Below, one piece after another: positions 7,142-15,517 of a DNA stretch of 15,612 nucleotides (position 1 is its first letter; each line of letters begins with the position of its first letter). The notes below the pieces were generated by a model. The model was not told where the DNA came from and did no database searches. It was given only the letters and a program-made list of their open reading frames with translations. The stretch is from an uncultured Synechococcus sp. (GTDB lineage: Bacteria; Cyanobacteriota; Cyanobacteriia; PCC-6307; Cyanobiaceae): assembly GCA_949373155.1 (NCBI GenBank), contig CASICK010000022.1:1-15612 (forward strand), read 5' to 3'. The position numbers and the translations under genes are program-made.

Positions 7142-8236
7142 ATGGCCACGCTGCCCTTTCGCTTCAGTGCGCTCGTCCTTGCCGCGGCTGTACAAGCTTC
7201 ATCGCTGCTCATCAGCTTGCCGGCCAAGGCCGCAAGTGCCCTAGCAGCGTGGCAATTCAGTTCTTCTGGCGAGCTCCTGTTGCGCACCGCTGCAGGTGCC
7301 CGACTTCAAGCCTTCTTCGAAGCCGGAGATCGCAAGCGTGGCCCGAGGGTATGGATCGATTTTCCAGGTGAGCTGAGTCGCTCCAGAAGCCTGCGCGGTT
7401 CTGGCCCTGTGCGCGAAATTCGTCTCGGCAGACCAAACGCGGGTGAAACCCGTTTGGTGATCGAGTTTCAGCCAGGGGTCGATCTCGATCCCAGCCAATT
7501 GAAATTGATCGGTACCGCTTCAAATCGCTGGAAGCTCAGTTTTCAAGGGCTATCCACCACTGGATTGAGGCCGATCGGCGAAGGAAATCTCAACCGTGCA
7601 TCATCTGGGTCCTGGGCCGGTGGCCTACGCATCCAACCCAGCCGAACCCCAGTGAATGCTGCGGGCTTACCCACCGTGACGCGAGGCAAATACCGCGTCG
7701 TCATCGATCCAGGCCATGGTGGTCCCGATCCTGGCGCTATAGGGATCCGAGGCATCCGGGAGAGTGAAATCGTCCTCGATATCTCACTTCAAGTGGCTCG
7801 ATTACTGGAAGCCAAGGGGGTTCAGGTCACCATGACGCGCACAGCGGAAGTGGATGTGGATCTGCCACCCCGGGTTTCGATTGCAAACCGTGCTGGTGCC
7901 AATGCTTTCGTCAGTATTCATGCCAATGCGATCAGCATGTCTAGGCCAAATGTGAATGGAATCGAGACGTTTTTTTATTCCGACCGTCGTTCCGCCCGCT
8001 TAGCCACTCACCTACAGCAGCAAATGCTAAATGTGTCTCCCGGTAGCCCGAATCGGGGTGTAAAACGAGGTCGATTCTTTGTGATTAGACGCACCACAAT
8101 GCCAGCAGCACTCGTTGAGATGGGATTCGTCACTGGCAACATTGACTCGCCTCGCCTCGCTAGCTCAGCCCACCGTCAGAGGCTTGCTTTAGCGATTGCC
8201 ACCGGCATTCTTGATTTTCTGAAAGGAGTGCGTTGA
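7142..8236 (+). CDS. amiC: N-acetylmuramoyl-L-alanine amidase with AMIN domain (AmiC-like)
   Basis: This exported zinc enzyme cleaves the bond between N-acetylmuramic acid and the stem peptide during cell separation. A signal peptide covers about residues 1-31 (ALVLAAAVQASSLL...PAKA). The next part, to about 140, looks like an AMIN domain, which targets the enzyme to the wall. The Amidase_3 domain starts about 184 (YRVVIDPGHGGPDPG). Zinc ligands H192, E207 (GIRESEI) and H260 (FVSIHANA) and catalytic E326 (PAALVEMGFV) are all present. In filamentous relatives AmiC-type enzymes open septal channels; in a unicellular picocyanobacterium a division role is more likely. It sits five bases after the nitrilase, and its TGA stop overlaps the TTG start of murI by four bases, so murI is likely translated by coupling. 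Confidence 0.93.
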   Translation: MATLPFRFSALVLAAAVQASSLLISLPAKAASALAAWQFSSSGELLLRTAAGARLQAFFEAGDRKRGPRVWIDFPGELSRSRSLRGSGPVREIRLGRPNAGETRLVIEFQPGVDLDPSQLKLIGTASNRWKLSFQGLSTTGLRPIGEGNLNRASSGSWAGGLRIQPSRTPVNAAGLPTVTRGKYRVVIDPGHGGPDPGAIGIRGIRESEIVLDISLQVARLLEAKGVQVTMTRTAEVDVDLPPRVSIANRAGANAFVSIHANAISMSRPNVNGIETFFYSDRRSARLATHLQQQMLNVSPGSPNRGVKRGRFFVIRRTTMPAALVEMGFVTGNIDSPRLASSAHRQRLALAIATGILDFLKGVR

Positions 8237-9024
8237 CCATTCGTCTCGGGCTGTTTGACAGTGGCATTGGCGGGCTCACCGTCCTGCGCAGAATCCTCGA
8301 GCGTCACGGTGCAGTACCCGTGACATACCTAGGAGACACCGCCCGCGTGCCTTACGGCAGTCGCTCACCTTCAGAAATTCGTTCGATTGCGGCGGAGGTT
8401 GTGGCTTGGTTGCGAGACCAGAAGGTCTCCACCGTTGTCATGGCTTGCAACACCACCAATGCTCTCGCCAGAGACGTCACCGAGGGACAAGCTGGCGTTC
8501 CGGTTGTAGGGCTGATTGGAGCTGCCGCTGCATTGGTGAAAGAACCACGAGTTGGTGTTCTTGCCACTCCAGCAACGGTGGCCTCTGGCGCCTATAGAGA
8601 GAGCATCGAAGCGCTCCATCCTGGAACCTTGGTGGTTCAACAGGCCTGTCCAGACTTTGTTCCGCTGATCGAAACCGGAGATCTCGGTTCCGATGAACTT
8701 CGTGAAGCAGCAATTCGCTACCTACAGCCCCTGCTTGAGGCCTCGGTCGATTCGGTCGTGCTCGGTTGCACCCACTACCCGCTGCTGGTACCGCTCCTTG
8801 CGAACTTATTGCCACCTCACATGCGACTGATCGACCCTGCTGTCGCCGTCGCAACCGAACTCGATGCTTTTTTAGGCAAACCGTTGCCTGGAAGCGAAAA
8901 TGAACCGGTATCACTGGCTGCCACCCATATTTGCGTGACAAAAGATGCCCAAGGGTTTGCTGAAAGAGCCACGGCTTGGCTGGGACAACGGCCTTGCGTA
9001 GATCTCGTGAATCTGCAGCCATAG
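8233..9024 (+). CDS. murI: Glutamate racemase
   Basis: MurI converts L-glutamate to D-glutamate for peptidoglycan stem peptides. The fold is clear from LGLFDSGIGGLTVLRRIL (D9, S10), VPYGSRS (40-46), the first catalytic cysteine C72 in MACNTTNA and the second C179 with H181 in GCTHYPLL. It is 263 residues, the usual size. The start is TTG at 8233, which shares four bases with the stop of the amidase upstream; GGAG (8224-8227) in AAAGGAGTGCG serves as ribosome-binding site. Both neighbours act on cell wall, which supports a shared transcript. Confidence 0.96.
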   Translation: MTIRLGLFDSGIGGLTVLRRILERHGAVPVTYLGDTARVPYGSRSPSEIRSIAAEVVAWLRDQKVSTVVMACNTTNALARDVTEGQAGVPVVGLIGAAAALVKEPRVGVLATPATVASGAYRESIEALHPGTLVVQQACPDFVPLIETGDLGSDELREAAIRYLQPLLEASVDSVVLGCTHYPLLVPLLANLLPPHMRLIDPAVAVATELDAFLGKPLPGSENEPVSLAATHICVTKDAQGFAERATAWLGQRPCVDLVNLQP

Positions 9025-9030
9025 GGCTGC
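9015..9030 (+). other. Small hairpin across the murI stop codon
   Basis: GCAGCC (9015-9020) and GGCTGC (9025-9030) form a perfect six-base stem whose loop contains the murI TAG stop. Only GTTTCC follows, without a real T run, so it is at best a weak terminator or an RNA end-stabilising element between murI and sds. Confidence 0.4.
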
Positions 9031-9061
9031 GTTTCCTAGGATCTCTGCACCGAGGGGATTC

Positions 9062-10033
9062 ATGGCCACCGTCACCGAGTTGCTGCAGCCGGTCGAGGCG
9101 GATCTGGAGATCCTGCTAAGCGACCTTCGCAGCCTGATAGGAGCCGGTCACCCGATTCTCCAAGCAGCTGCAGAACACCTCTTCAGTGCAGGAGGCAAAC
9201 GGCTCAGACCTGGAATCGTGTTACTGATTTCGAGGGCGCTATCTGTAGACGGAGAGCTGAGTTCACGCCATCGGCGCCTGGCTGAGATCACTGAGATGAT
9301 CCACACCGCCTCGCTCGTCCACGACGATGTCGTCGATGATGCATCCACACGACGTGGCGTTGAAACTGTTCACAGCCGTTTTAATTACAGGGTTGCCGTT
9401 CTCGCCGGTGATTTTTTGTTTGCTCAGGCGAGTTGGCACCTGGCAAATCTCGACAATCTCGATGTTGTGAAATTGCTTAGCCGCGTGATCATGGATCTCG
9501 CCGATGGAGAAGTCAAACAAGGCTTGTTCCGCTTCGATACAGGCCAATCCTTTGAAACATATTTTGAGAAGAGTTACTGCAAAACTGCTTCATTAATTGC
9601 CAACAGTGCGAAGGCAGCAGGTGTTCTAAGTGACTTGTCAGAGCCACAACTTGAATCGCTTTACCGCTACGGCCGTCAGCTCGGTTTAGCTTTCCAGGTT
9701 GTTGATGACATCCTCGATTTCACTGGCAGTGATCAACAGCTCGGGAAACCAGCAGCCAGTGATCTATCCAGCGGCTATTTAACAGCTCCGGCTCTGTATG
9801 CCCTTGAGGAGCGTCCCGCTCTGTCGGGTTTGATTGAACGCGAGTTCAGTGAAGAGGGTGATCTTGAAACAGCTTTGGCTTTCGTTCGTGAGTCAGAAGC
9901 GATCCCTCGCACCCGCGAACTCGCCAAAACATTTGCACGGGAAGCACGAGAGTCCTTGGACTGGATGCCCGAATCCCCTTCCCGCACTGCTTTACTCGAA
10001 TTACCAGACTTCGTTCTTAGCCGTTTGTATTAA
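9062..10033 (+). CDS. sds: Long-chain trans-prenyl (solanesyl-type) diphosphate synthase
   Basis: This enzyme extends allylic diphosphates with isopentenyl diphosphate to make the polyprenyl tail of plastoquinone. It has both aspartate-rich motifs: D88-D89-x-x-D92 (LVHDDVVDDASTRR) and D215-D216-x-x-D219 (FQVVDDILDFTG). GGKRLRP (45-51) binds diphosphate. The residue five before the first motif is alanine (A83), a small side chain that allows long products, consistent with a solanesyl rather than a farnesyl enzyme. The length of 323 residues is typical. The start ATG at 9062 has a strong ribosome-binding site GAGGGG at 9052-9057. It follows murI by 37 bases and its end overlaps the convergent HAD gene by 17 bases. 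UbiD, for the ring part of the same pathway, lies about 3.6 kb upstream. Confidence 0.93.
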   Translation: MATVTELLQPVEADLEILLSDLRSLIGAGHPILQAAAEHLFSAGGKRLRPGIVLLISRALSVDGELSSRHRRLAEITEMIHTASLVHDDVVDDASTRRGVETVHSRFNYRVAVLAGDFLFAQASWHLANLDNLDVVKLLSRVIMDLADGEVKQGLFRFDTGQSFETYFEKSYCKTASLIANSAKAAGVLSDLSEPQLESLYRYGRQLGLAFQVVDDILDFTGSDQQLGKPAASDLSSGYLTAPALYALEERPALSGLIEREFSEEGDLETALAFVRESEAIPRTRELAKTFAREARESLDWMPESPSRTALLELPDFVLSRLY

Positions 10034-10706
10034 GGCTGCTGCGGAGTTGTTGCTCTCCTTCTCCCAAACTGGTGATGCGGGTGAGACGGGAATGTTGGAT
10101 TGCATCGGTTTTGCTGAGCACATCGACCAACTGCCAGACCCAGCAGCCTGCCTCTAAGGCCGACAGGCAGCCAGCCTCTGAGTCCTCAAACACCCAGCAT
10201 TCTCCTGGCAACAACCCCAGCCGTCGGGTCGCTAAGAGGTAGGGATCAGGAGCTGGTTTTCCCGCACGAAGTTCAACGTCATCGCCCAACACACGGCTTT
10301 GAATTAAATCCAACCAAGGGTGGCCGGAGATTTTGTAGAGCAGAGATGCTTCCTTACTACTGGTGACAAGCACCATGGGCAACTGCTTGGAACTGCAAAA
10401 TCGGATCAGTTGCTCCGCGCCAGGAACCGCTGGAGCCTCAGCAACTAAACGCCTGGCAATCGGCTCACGCGCTCTCAGGAGTTGCTCCGCTGAAACCGAC
10501 TGCTGCAGCCATGAACACACCGAGTGGGCATTCTCATCCCGGCGACGTCCCTTGAGCTGTTGAAGTTGCTGAGGCGATAAGGATCCGTTGAAGCAAGCGG
10601 CCGCTGCCTTCCAAGCCTCTGCCTGCAACGGTTCGGTATCGAGCAAGAGACCATCAAGATCAAACAGGCATGCTTTTGGTGCTGATAAGGATCCAGCCTT
10701 TGGCAT
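10017..10706 (-). CDS. HAD-superfamily phosphatase (CbbY/beta-phosphoglucomutase-like)
   Basis: This is a haloacid dehalogenase hydrolase of subfamily I with a helical cap between the first two motifs. Motif I is LFDLDGLLLDTEP with nucleophile D16 and acid D18. Motif II is LVTSSKE, motif III the lysine in GKPAPDPYLL, and motif IV VFEDSEAG. The substrate is probably a small phosphorylated compound such as a sugar phosphate, but the sequence does not say which. I chose ATG at 10706 (MPKAGSLSAPKACLF, 229 residues), placing motif I near the N-terminus as usual. The frame stays open to 10826, but that extension overlaps the acs start and does not look like this family. It overlaps sds by 17 bases at the end and diverges from acs. 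Confidence 0.88.
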   Translation of the reverse strand: MPKAGSLSAPKACLFDLDGLLLDTEPLQAEAWKAAAACFNGSLSPQQLQQLKGRRRDENAHSVCSWLQQSVSAEQLLRAREPIARRLVAEAPAVPGAEQLIRFCSSKQLPMVLVTSSKEASLLYKISGHPWLDLIQSRVLGDDVELRAGKPAPDPYLLATRRLGLLPGECWVFEDSEAGCLSALEAGCWVWQLVDVLSKTDAIQHSRLTRITSLGEGEQQLRSSLNTNG

Positions 10707-10753
10707 CGTTGCCGTATCACTCTTCTGTGGATTCTGACAACGCGACTGGTCAG

Positions 10754-10768
10754 GATGCTGAAAGCATC
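10754..10768 (+). other. Small hairpin in the acs leader
   Basis: GATGCT and AGCATC form a perfect six-base stem with a GAA loop, 38 bases before the acs start and in the divergent acs/HAD gap. It may be a leader structure or operator; there is no T run, so it is not a terminator. Confidence 0.3.
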
Positions 10769-10806
10769 GATAGTGTTGTGCTGTCAGTGCATTTGAGCAG
10801 CAGGCG

Positions 10807-12777
10807 ATGAGTGAGGGTTCCACCATTGAGAGCGTGCTTCAAGAACAACGTGTCTTTGATCCACCAGCGGACCTCTCCAGGGATGCGCGAATTTCTGGGA
10901 TGGAGTCCTATCTCGCACTAGCTGAAGCGGCCAAATCCGATCCAGATACGTTCTGGGGAGAGGCCGCCCGTCGTGAACTGCATTGGTTTGAACCATTTCA
11001 CACCGTTCTCGACTGGAACAATCCGCCGTTTGCGCGCTGGTTTGAAGGAGGAACAACCAACCTCTCGTACAACTGTCTTGACCGTCATCTCAATGGCCCC
11101 AAGGCCAACAAAACAGCCCTGATCTGGGAGGGTGAGCCCGGGGATGTGCGCACCTTCACCTACCAAGAGCTGCATGCCGAGGTGTGTCGTGCTGCCAACG
11201 CCCTCAAGGCCATCGGAATTGGCAAAGGCGACCTTGTCGCTCTGTACATGCCGATGGTGCCTGAGGCCGCCATCGCGATGCTCGCCTGTGCGCGCATTGG
11301 CGCTCCTCACTCTGTCGTGTTTGGTGGATTCTCAGCAGAAGCCCTGCGTGATCGCCTTATCGACGGAGAAGTAAAAGCGGTGATCACGGCCGATGGCGGT
11401 TTCCGCAAAGACAAGCCTGTGTCGCTGAAGCCTGCTGTGAATGCAGCGCTTGCCAATGGTGCATGCCCAACGGTGCACTCAGTGCTCGTTGTGAAACGCA
11501 CCGATCAACCGGTGGAGATGGTGGAGGGGAGAGATCTGTGGTGGCACGACCTAGTCGCCAATCAAGCGGATGCATGCGTCGCTGAGCCCATGGCCAGCGA
11601 AGACAGGCTGTTTGTGCTTTACACCTCTGGATCAACCGGAAAACCCAAAGGTGTGGTCCACACCACAGCGGGATACAACCTTTGGACCCATTTGACCTTT
11701 CAATGGATCTTCGACATCCGTGACGACGATGTGTTTTGGTGCACAGCCGATGTGGGCTGGATCACCGGGCACAGCTACATCGTCTATGGGCCTCTGTCGA
11801 ACGGCGCCACCACGGTGATGTACGAGGGAGCTCCTCGTCCCTCCAAGCCAGGGGCGTTCTGGGAGCTCATCCAGAAACACCGGATCAGCATTTTCTACAC
11901 CGCTCCCACAGCCATTCGTGCCTTTATGAGGAGTGGCCGTGCGGTGCCTGATCAGTACGACATGAGCAGCCTGCGCCTGCTCGGCTCCGTTGGTGAACCA
12001 ATCAATCCTGAAGCTTGGATGTGGTATCGCGATGTGGTGGGAGGTGAACGCTGCCCAATCGTTGACACCTGGTGGCAAACCGAAACCGGTGGCGTGATGA
12101 TCAGCCCCCTCCCTGGCGCGACCCCCACCAAGCCAGGCTCTGCCACCTTGCCCTTACCTGGGATCCAGGCCGACATTATCGATGCCGAAGGCAATAGCTG
12201 CGGACCAAACGAAGGCGGATACCTAGCGGTGCGAGCCCCTTGGCCAGGAATGATGCGCACCGTTCATGGAAATCCACAGCGGTACCGGGAGAGCTACTGG
12301 GAAGCCATTCGCCCTGCAGATGGATCGCACCTCTACTTCGCTGGTGATGGAGCACGCCGGGATGCCGACGGTTATTTCTGGATCATGGGGCGAGTGGATG
12401 ACGTGATCAATGTCTCGGGGCATCGTCTTGGCACGATGGAGATCGAATCGGCCTTGGTCAGCCATCCCGCCGTAGCCGAAGCCGCAGTGGTCGGTCGACC
12501 CGATGATCTCAAAGGTGAGGGCATCGTTGCCTTCGTCACTCTGGAACTGGGACGAGAGTCGGATGACGCCCTCGTCGCGGAACTGCGCGCCCATGTCGGC
12601 AAGGAGATCGGACCGATCGCCAGGCCCGACGAGATTCGTTGCAGCGATGCGTTGCCAAAAACTCGCAGTGGCAAAATCATGCGCCGGATTCTCCGAGCTC
12701 TTGCTGCCGGTGAAGAGGTCACAGGAGATACCAGCACGCTGGAAGACCGCTCCGTTCTTGATCGTCTACGCGGCTAA
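10807..12777 (+). CDS. acs: Acetyl-CoA synthetase (AMP-forming)
   Basis: Acs activates acetate with ATP to acetyl-AMP and then forms acetyl-CoA. The adenylate-forming core motifs are present: [15 protein letters not shown] from Y272 (ATP-binding P-loop), WWQTETGG from W422 (acetate pocket, with the tryptophan that limits acyl size), and the hinge R529-VDD ([15 protein letters not shown]). The C-terminal SGK catalytic lysine is K623, the residue that protein acetylases modify in enterobacteria to switch the enzyme off. The length of 656 residues is normal. The start ATG at 10807 follows AGCAGG. The gene stands alone, diverging from the HAD gene and converging on the TerB-like gene, with a long hairpin in the 55-base gap after it. 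Confidence 0.97.
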   Translation: MSEGSTIESVLQEQRVFDPPADLSRDARISGMESYLALAEAAKSDPDTFWGEAARRELHWFEPFHTVLDWNNPPFARWFEGGTTNLSYNCLDRHLNGPKANKTALIWEGEPGDVRTFTYQELHAEVCRAANALKAIGIGKGDLVALYMPMVPEAAIAMLACARIGAPHSVVFGGFSAEALRDRLIDGEVKAVITADGGFRKDKPVSLKPAVNAALANGACPTVHSVLVVKRTDQPVEMVEGRDLWWHDLVANQADACVAEPMASEDRLFVLYTSGSTGKPKGVVHTTAGYNLWTHLTFQWIFDIRDDDVFWCTADVGWITGHSYIVYGPLSNGATTVMYEGAPRPSKPGAFWELIQKHRISIFYTAPTAIRAFMRSGRAVPDQYDMSSLRLLGSVGEPINPEAWMWYRDVVGGERCPIVDTWWQTETGGVMISPLPGATPTKPGSATLPLPGIQADIIDAEGNSCGPNEGGYLAVRAPWPGMMRTVHGNPQRYRESYWEAIRPADGSHLYFAGDGARRDADGYFWIMGRVDDVINVSGHRLGTMEIESALVSHPAVAEAAVVGRPDDLKGEGIVAFVTLELGRESDDALVAELRAHVGKEIGPIARPDEIRCSDALPKTRSGKIMRRILRALAAGEEVTGDTSTLEDRSVLDRLRG

Positions 12778-12785
12778 GACCAGCA

Positions 12786-12828
12786 AAACCATGCAGCAGA
12801 AGCCCTCGCCGTTGTTGCTGCATGGTTT
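12786..12828. terminator. 13-base-pair perfect hairpin between converging genes
   Basis: AAACCATGCAGCA (12786-12798) and TGCTGCATGGTTT (12816-12828) are perfect complements around a 17-base loop. It fills most of the gap between acs (stop 12777) and the convergent TerB-like gene (stop 12833). T runs are short on both strands (TTT and TTTT), so it is probably a bidirectional terminator or transcript end, with less than full confidence. Confidence 0.7.
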
Positions 12829-12832
12829 GATC

Positions 12833-13306
12833 TCAAATCATTGGAAAGTCAGGTGGAAGCAGAGCTTGATCGGGCCATCCATCTTTTCCATAAATGGCGT
12901 CCAAAATCACGTTGAGAAGGGAAGGTTTCTGCTGAAGCTCCTCTTTTGCAGCCCACTGAATTTCGCTTAATTCTTCCTCCGACACTTGAAGAGCTGCAAT
13001 CAACTCTCGATAAGCCGTGCGTTCTTTTGCATTGATATCAGAGTCGTCGCCTGGATTACGCGACACACCCGCAACCAAACAAGCCACCCTGACCGCTGTG
13101 CATTGATCGGTGTGATTGGTCAGCAACTTGGCGAGCTCAGTCAAACTTTGTGGCTGATGGGGCCTGTAATCAGGAGTGGTCTCCTCGAGATATAAGCGCT
13201 CAGGTAAGTCTTTGAGCAAACGATCTTCCTCATCGGAAATGGTGCCATCACTCAGCGCGACACACCTGGCAATCTGCAGAAGAACTTTTTGTGTGTTGGC
13301 GATCAC
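12833..13306 (-). CDS. TerB-like domain protein
   Basis: This 157-residue soluble protein resembles the TerB/TerB-like helical fold, which holds acidic residues able to bind divalent metals. The diagnostic parts are ALSDGTISDEEDRLL (D20, E26, E27) and a second repeat-like segment DDSDINAKERTAYRELIAAL. TerB proteins belong to tellurite resistance and stress systems in other bacteria, but isolated cyanobacterial copies have no known role and there are no other ter genes here. The start is GTG at 13306, and its ribosome-binding site is not obvious. It is the last gene of a minus-strand group, 25 bases after the DUF1350 gene. Confidence 0.7.
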   Translation of the reverse strand: MIANTQKVLLQIARCVALSDGTISDEEDRLLKDLPERLYLEETTPDYRPHQPQSLTELAKLLTNHTDQCTAVRVACLVAGVSRNPGDDSDINAKERTAYRELIAALQVSEEELSEIQWAAKEELQQKPSLLNVILDAIYGKDGWPDQALLPPDFPMI

Positions 13307-13331
13307 AACGGTCTAAAAAGAACGTCCTTAA

Positions 13332-14075
13332 TCATCGCTGACGTTCAAGACCAAGTCCCACGTTGCCGATGGAATCAACCAGTTGGCTGATAACCCTGGC
13401 TCTAGATGGATCATCAGCCCAATCTCCTAAGAGCCCTTGTCGAAGTCCAGCGCTGGCGGGGGTGAGGTGATCTCCCTTCATGGCAACAAACTGACTTTGA
13501 TCTCCTGAGCGCCTATTCAACGCCTGCATCAAGTCCTGGCTTTGATCCAGCTGATCCGTCCCAAAGCGAATCACCAAATTGTTGGGTTGTAAGTAATAGC
13601 GCTCGATCAAGCGCAGGGTTTCCTCAGGCCCAGGACTGAATTCGGTCACCACACCAAGGCTTGGAGCCAGTGTGCCCAGCAGAGGAATCGACCGTTCAGC
13701 GGTGAAGTTGTTGAAACTCAACGAAGCCATCCCAAGGCTGTTGCGTCCTCCATCGGGAGCTAGCAAATGCAACTTGCAACCCAAGCTGTGGCCGACGCGC
13801 ACCGGCACGAGATCTTGCCCAAGACGCTGATTTAAGGCAGCGCGACAGGTGCGTAGGGCTTGCCAAGCTTCTCGGGCCTGCAGCTGATGGTCGAAACCTG
13901 GCACATAGCTCCAGGCATGAACCGCGAGCTGACGAGCAGCCAATCCTTCCAATAAACGCCTGTAACTGATCTGGGGATTGGTAGCTAAGTAGCTGCCGCC
14001 AATGAACTCAACCAATCCTTTTGGTGAAGCAGGCCAGAGGCACCAGCAGCCCTGTTGTCGCTGCCAGCGGCTCAT
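13332..14075 (-). CDS. DUF1350 family protein, alpha/beta-hydrolase-like
   Basis: DUF1350 is found in cyanobacteria and plant chloroplasts and has no firmly known function. The 247-residue protein shows features of an alpha/beta hydrolase: PKGLVEFIGGSYLATNPQISYRR near the N-terminus in place of the oxyanion loop, a nucleophile elbow VGHSLGCK with S97, and a late histidine H203 in KGDHLTP. The acid may be D174 or D177 (FGTDQLDQ). There is no signal peptide, so it acts in the cytoplasm. Its ATG at 14075 overlaps the stop of peroxiredoxin Q by four bases (ATGA), so the two are almost certainly co-translated. The reaction is unknown; a lipase or esterase is only a fold-based guess. Confidence 0.85.
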   Translation of the reverse strand: MSRWQRQQGCWCLWPASPKGLVEFIGGSYLATNPQISYRRLLEGLAARQLAVHAWSYVPGFDHQLQAREAWQALRTCRAALNQRLGQDLVPVRVGHSLGCKLHLLAPDGGRNSLGMASLSFNNFTAERSIPLLGTLAPSLGVVTEFSPGPEETLRLIERYYLQPNNLVIRFGTDQLDQSQDLMQALNRRSGDQSQFVAMKGDHLTPASAGLRQGLLGDWADDPSRARVISQLVDSIGNVGLGLERQR

Positions 14076-14530
14076 GCTTTGGACAACTCCTTCACGATCC
14101 GCTCAGCTTCACGGACGTGTGCCGGCCCATCGAGCATGTTGTTGAAAATGTGGCGAATGGTGCCCTCGGCATCAATCACATAGGTCACCCGTCCTGGAAG
14201 CAGGCCAAGAACTTTTGGAACCCCGAAACTCGTGCGCAGGCGTTGCCCCTGATCACTAAGGAGAGGGAACGGCAACTGATAGCGCTGGGCAAATTTTCGA
14301 TGGCTCACAGCATCGTCACTGCTGACGCCCCACACCACAGCACCGAGAGCCTCGAAAGAGGAATAGGTATCGCGGAAGGCACAAGCTTCTGCCGTGCAAC
14401 CGGGGGTGTCGTCCTTAGGGTAAAAAAACAGCACCAACACCTTCTCTTGCAGCTCATCACGACGACGCAACACGCCGTCTTGATCTTCGAGGGCGATCTC
14501 AGGTGCCCGGTCTCCGATCGTGAGAGCCAT
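14072..14530 (-). CDS. bcp: Peroxiredoxin Q / bacterioferritin comigratory protein
   Basis: This thiol peroxidase reduces hydrogen and organic peroxides using thioredoxin. The motif KDDTPGCTAEACAF holds the peroxidatic cysteine C45 and the resolving cysteine C50 five residues later, the PrxQ arrangement. The length of 152 residues from ATG 14530 (MALTIGDRAPEIAL) is normal; a TTG at 14542 would add four residues. No good Shine-Dalgarno is visible. It is the first gene of the minus-strand trio and diverges from the exonuclease. The ATGA overlap couples it to DUF1350. In plants PrxQ is a chloroplast protein. Confidence 0.94.
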   Translation of the reverse strand: MALTIGDRAPEIALEDQDGVLRRRDELQEKVLVLFFYPKDDTPGCTAEACAFRDTYSSFEALGAVVWGVSSDDAVSHRKFAQRYQLPFPLLSDQGQRLRTSFGVPKVLGLLPGRVTYVIDAEGTIRHIFNNMLDGPAHVREAERIVKELSKA

Positions 14531-14613
14531 GGAGGGAATCAAGAATTGGCGGCACCCTAGGAAGCACCAGGGCTAGACGGGAGAATGGGTTGCAGAACAA
14601 GCGAGCTGGTGTG

Positions 14614-15405
14614 ATGGAATCAGGCGCTATTCCTGGTCAATTGAATCTTCTGGGTGAATTCCAGATTGAAGAGCCGCAACCTCTGCCGGAGCAACCAAGG
14701 GAAGAGCGCGATACCTCCGCTGCGCGCACCCTGCTGATCATTGATACAGAAACCTCAGGCCTGGACCCTGAAGTCCATCACTGCCTCGAAATTGGGGCAA
14801 TTTTGTTCGATGTGCCAAGCCGGCAGATCCTGGCCCAGATGTCTTGCCTGTTACCCGTTGCGTCCAATGCAGCTGAGGCCATCAATCGCATCCCCGCAGC
14901 AGTCACGCGCTTGCCGCAACCCTGGAAACCAGGATTGGATTACTTCCAAGAGCTGCTGAACGCTGCTGATCTTTTAGTGGCACACAATGCGGCCTTCGAC
15001 CAACAGTGGTTTGGCAGGGGCCATCTTCCTGCAACAGATCTGCCCTGGCTCTGCAGCATGGAAGACATGCGTTGGCCGAAAGAAAAGCAGCTCAGGTCTC
15101 GCCCGTCCGTCCGAGACTTGGCATTGGCCTACGAGATTCCGGTTTGGGCAGCCCATCGCGCTCTCAGCGATTGCATTTATTTGGCCGAAGTGTTCCGCCG
15201 TTGCGATCAACTTGATCAATTAATTGAACGTGGACTGGAACCCCGTTCCTTAATGCGAGCTCAGATCTCCTATGACGATCGCCAGCTCGCTCGTGAAGCA
15301 GGATTCCGCTGGAATGATCCGGTGAAGGGAGCCTGGACAAGGCGTCTCAGCGCCCGTGAGGTGGAAGAACTGCCATTTCCCGTTGTGCCGCAAGAGGAAA
15401 TTTGA
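14614..15405 (+). CDS. DEDDh 3'-5' exonuclease (DnaQ/DNA polymerase III epsilon-like) with C-terminal extension
   Basis: The exonuclease domain lies at about residues 38-202 and has all five key residues: D44 and E46 (LIIDTETSGLDPE), D129 (LVAHNAAFDQQW) and H181/D186 (AAHRALSDCIYLAE). It should remove nucleotides from 3' ends of DNA or RNA. The N-terminal 37 residues contain GQLNLLGEFQIEEP, a short stretch resembling the QxxLF-type clamp-binding peptides, which is only suggestive. The C-terminal 60 residues (SYDDRQLAREAGFRWN, then WTRRLS) form a second small basic segment unlike standard epsilon. I chose ATG at 14614 (263 residues); GTG 14611 and TTG 14590 are alternatives, and no strong ribosome-binding site decides. 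It is probably an accessory exonuclease, not the main proofreading subunit, but this cannot be proved here. Confidence 0.85.
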   Translation: MESGAIPGQLNLLGEFQIEEPQPLPEQPREERDTSAARTLLIIDTETSGLDPEVHHCLEIGAILFDVPSRQILAQMSCLLPVASNAAEAINRIPAAVTRLPQPWKPGLDYFQELLNAADLLVAHNAAFDQQWFGRGHLPATDLPWLCSMEDMRWPKEKQLRSRPSVRDLALAYEIPVWAAHRALSDCIYLAEVFRRCDQLDQLIERGLEPRSLMRAQISYDDRQLAREAGFRWNDPVKGAWTRRLSAREVEELPFPVVPQEEI

Positions 15406-15517
15406 CGACAATCACCCGGTTTTGTTTCAGCAATCCGAAGGCAGGTAGGGGATTTTTCACGGAGAAGGTCCGCGGCATCAGGCTGTCAGTACGGTTGTTC
15501 TCTACCTTCGTCCCAGC

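Noticed and set aside
11632..12594. Long minus-strand frames inside acs
   Set aside because: They are antisense to conserved acs motifs, a common effect of GC-rich codons.
12503..12970. Plus-strand frame running across the acs end
   Set aside because: It overlaps the acs C-terminal domain in another frame and crosses the hairpin and the opposite gene.
12833..13306. Tellurite-resistance or stress-defence system around the TerB-like gene
   Set aside because: No other ter genes or defence partners are present; the neighbours are housekeeping genes.
14021..14560. Plus-strand 179-residue frame over peroxiredoxin Q
   Set aside because: The minus strand encodes the complete peroxiredoxin with both cysteines; the plus frame resembles nothing.
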